A DNA stretch of 16,605 nt from Pelagophyceae sp. CCMP2097. Its lineage: Eukaryota > Sar > Pelagophyceae. The stretch spans positions 15,569 to 32,173 of the forward strand of contig MU657410.1 in the NCBI GenBank assembly GCA_026770575.1, given 5' to 3'. Within the stretch, counting starts at the first letter, position 1. Each line of letters begins with the position of its first letter. The translations under genes were made by a program, and so were the position numbers. This document shows, in pieces, positions 15,735 to 16,605 of this stretch. The notes under the pieces are model-generated. The model was given only the letters and a program-made list of their open reading frames with translations. It was not told the origin of the DNA and did no database searches.

Positions 15735-16410
15735 CGTCTAAGAGCGATTTTAATTGATTCCTAATTTAGTCTCGGTCTATTCTGAATCGATGCCAGATTC
15801 GATTCTCACACGATTTGAATAGACCCTGGAATCGATTCAGAATCGATTCAAATGACGACCATAACCCATAAAAAGAAAATAATTACAAATTCTGGCAAGA
15901 AAGTAGACTCGAACTCAGACCCATACTAACACCATTTAACATAAATGAGTCGCGTCCGACCCAATTTTGTTATTCAGGTCTCTAGTGTGCATCTTTCATC
16001 CAGATTCGAACCCGCGTTCCGGCGGGCGAGTCTCGATCAATTACTTGACTGCATCTATGATAATCTTCTCGCAACATTTGGTGCACTGTGAGCTGACACA
16101 GCATGTCATCCAAGTTTCCCTTTGGTATATAAACTATGTATTAAGAGGTCCACAACCCATCTCCCTCTCCGAGCGCGCTGCGCGCGCTTCGCGCGCGCGC
16201 AGCGCACCAAGCGCGAGGCCCCAGCGGCCGTCGCGGTGGCCGTTTCGAGTCGGACTCGGAGTCCACTGGCAATCGCCGGAACGCGCGAAGGCATTCGCGT
16301 CACGGCCATTCGCGCAATTCGGACAAGGCGGATTCGAATCGATGCTGAATCGATTCCGAATCGATTCTCGATCAAATCCAGCTGGAATCGATTACTTTCG
16401 CTCTTAGACG
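15735..16410. mobile_element. 676-bp non-autonomous element inside the right direct repeat
   Basis: The ends CGTCTAAGAGCGA (15735-15747) and its exact inverse (16398-16410) make a 13-bp TIR, with imperfect pairing continuing inward. Comparison with the uninterrupted left repeat (GATTCAGTC at 11038-11046) shows CA on both sides (15733-15734 and 16411-16412), a 2-bp target duplication. The palindrome GAATCGATTC and near copies recur inside both ends (15829-15850; 16332-16368; 16385). The open frames inside are not recognisable as transposase. Confidence 0.8.
16175..16205. repeat. CG-only hairpin within the 676-bp element
   Basis: GCGCTGCGCGCGC (16175-16187) pairs perfectly with GCGCGCGCAGCGC (16193-16205) around a 5-nt loop. 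It is one of the strongest local hairpins in the window and sits right of the element's centre. Confidence 0.7.
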
Positions 16411-16605
16411 CAGTCTTTTATCCAGAGTTCGTTCCATCGGGGCCGGGGAAACGGACGCGAAAATTCACAGCGGATTTCCTATCAGGACATCCGCTTGACG
16501 ATTTACTATCAGTTTCTCGCGGTCGAACTCCGAAACTTGAACATGAACACCAACTTGAACTTGAACACGAATATCCCAAAAAGTTCTGGATATTCCTTCC
16601 GAAAC

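Larger units (their letters stand above)
10951..16605 (+). mobile_element. Penelope-like retroelement with direct repeats
   Basis: The element comprises a left direct repeat, a ~500-bp leader, a long nuclease-reverse transcriptase frame, a short second frame, a 3' spacer and a right direct repeat. The reverse transcriptase motifs are of the Penelope type, not the LINE or LTR type. The GIY-YIG-like domain sits before the reverse transcriptase, an order known from the Naiad/Chlamys group of Penelope elements in algae and protists. The right repeat may be a pseudo-LTR or the start of the next head-to-tail copy. Confidence 0.85.
15643..16605 (+). repeat. Right direct repeat (pseudo-LTR), split by an insertion and cut by the window edge
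   Basis: 15643-15734 matches 10951-11043, and 16411-16605 matches 11042-11236. The two parts are separated by a 676-bp insertion. The repeat is still matching at the last base of the window, so it extends further. Confidence 0.85.

Noticed and set aside
15890..16060. tRNA-like B-box matches (GTTCGAGTC, GTTCGAATC on the minus strand), possibly a tRNA-derived SINE
   Set aside because: The bases around them do not form a T-stem with the loop, and I could not find an A box or acceptor stem at the right spacing.

Overview
The window looks like nuclear DNA from a GC-rich eukaryote, most likely a unicellular alga or related protist. That placement is an inference: there is no rRNA, no organelle gene and no recognisable host gene beyond one partial reading frame. 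What the sequence does show is a mosaic of mobile DNA, with almost no intact gene.

Positions 1-258 hold the GC-rich 3' end of an unrecognised protein. From about 310 to 7226 the DNA turns AT-rich. On the minus strand this block carries a decayed polinton-like virus (PLV, a virophage/polinton relative). Reading from high to low coordinates, it contains a D5/SF3-type helicase broken by stops and frameshifts (3321-5823), an unrecognised viral gene (2795-3320), a small basic protein (2492-2769), a double-jelly-roll-type major capsid protein in three pieces (944-2305), and an intact 179-residue fibre-like protein (362-901). I saw no integrase, polymerase B, packaging ATPase or protease, so the virus is partial as well as broken. 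Its upstream side (5890-7061) holds three copies of a ~145-bp hairpin element with GGTAGG-rich inverted ends, shared spacer modules, a 25-bp inverted repeat and two short coding relics.

The most notable structure is inside the helicase gene. A 673-bp insertion (3494-4166) interrupts a conserved-looking reading frame. Read in the gene's direction it starts GT and ends AG, and its removal joins the two halves in frame. It contains a transposon-like core with perfect 19-bp terminal inverted repeats (3582-4162). This resembles an introner: a mobile element that behaves as a spliceosomal intron.

From 7227 to 10950 the DNA is GC-rich and repetitive. It holds three adjoining short tandem arrays (7501-7735), a non-autonomous element with TA-flanked inverted ends (8134-8697), a ~155-bp minisatellite of about seven units (8745-9910) that runs into a possible minus-strand gene, and a 17-G tract.

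From 10951 to the end lies a Penelope-like retroelement. One long plus-strand frame (11737-15174) carries an N-terminal GIY-YIG-like nuclease and a full Penelope-type reverse transcriptase, with three in-frame stops. A short second frame follows at 15177-15478. The element is bracketed by long direct repeats (10951-11236, and 15643-16605 running off the window), as expected of Penelope pseudo-LTRs or head-to-tail copies. The right repeat is split by a 676-bp element with 13-bp inverted ends. The unsplit left repeat serves as the empty site and shows a CA target duplication.
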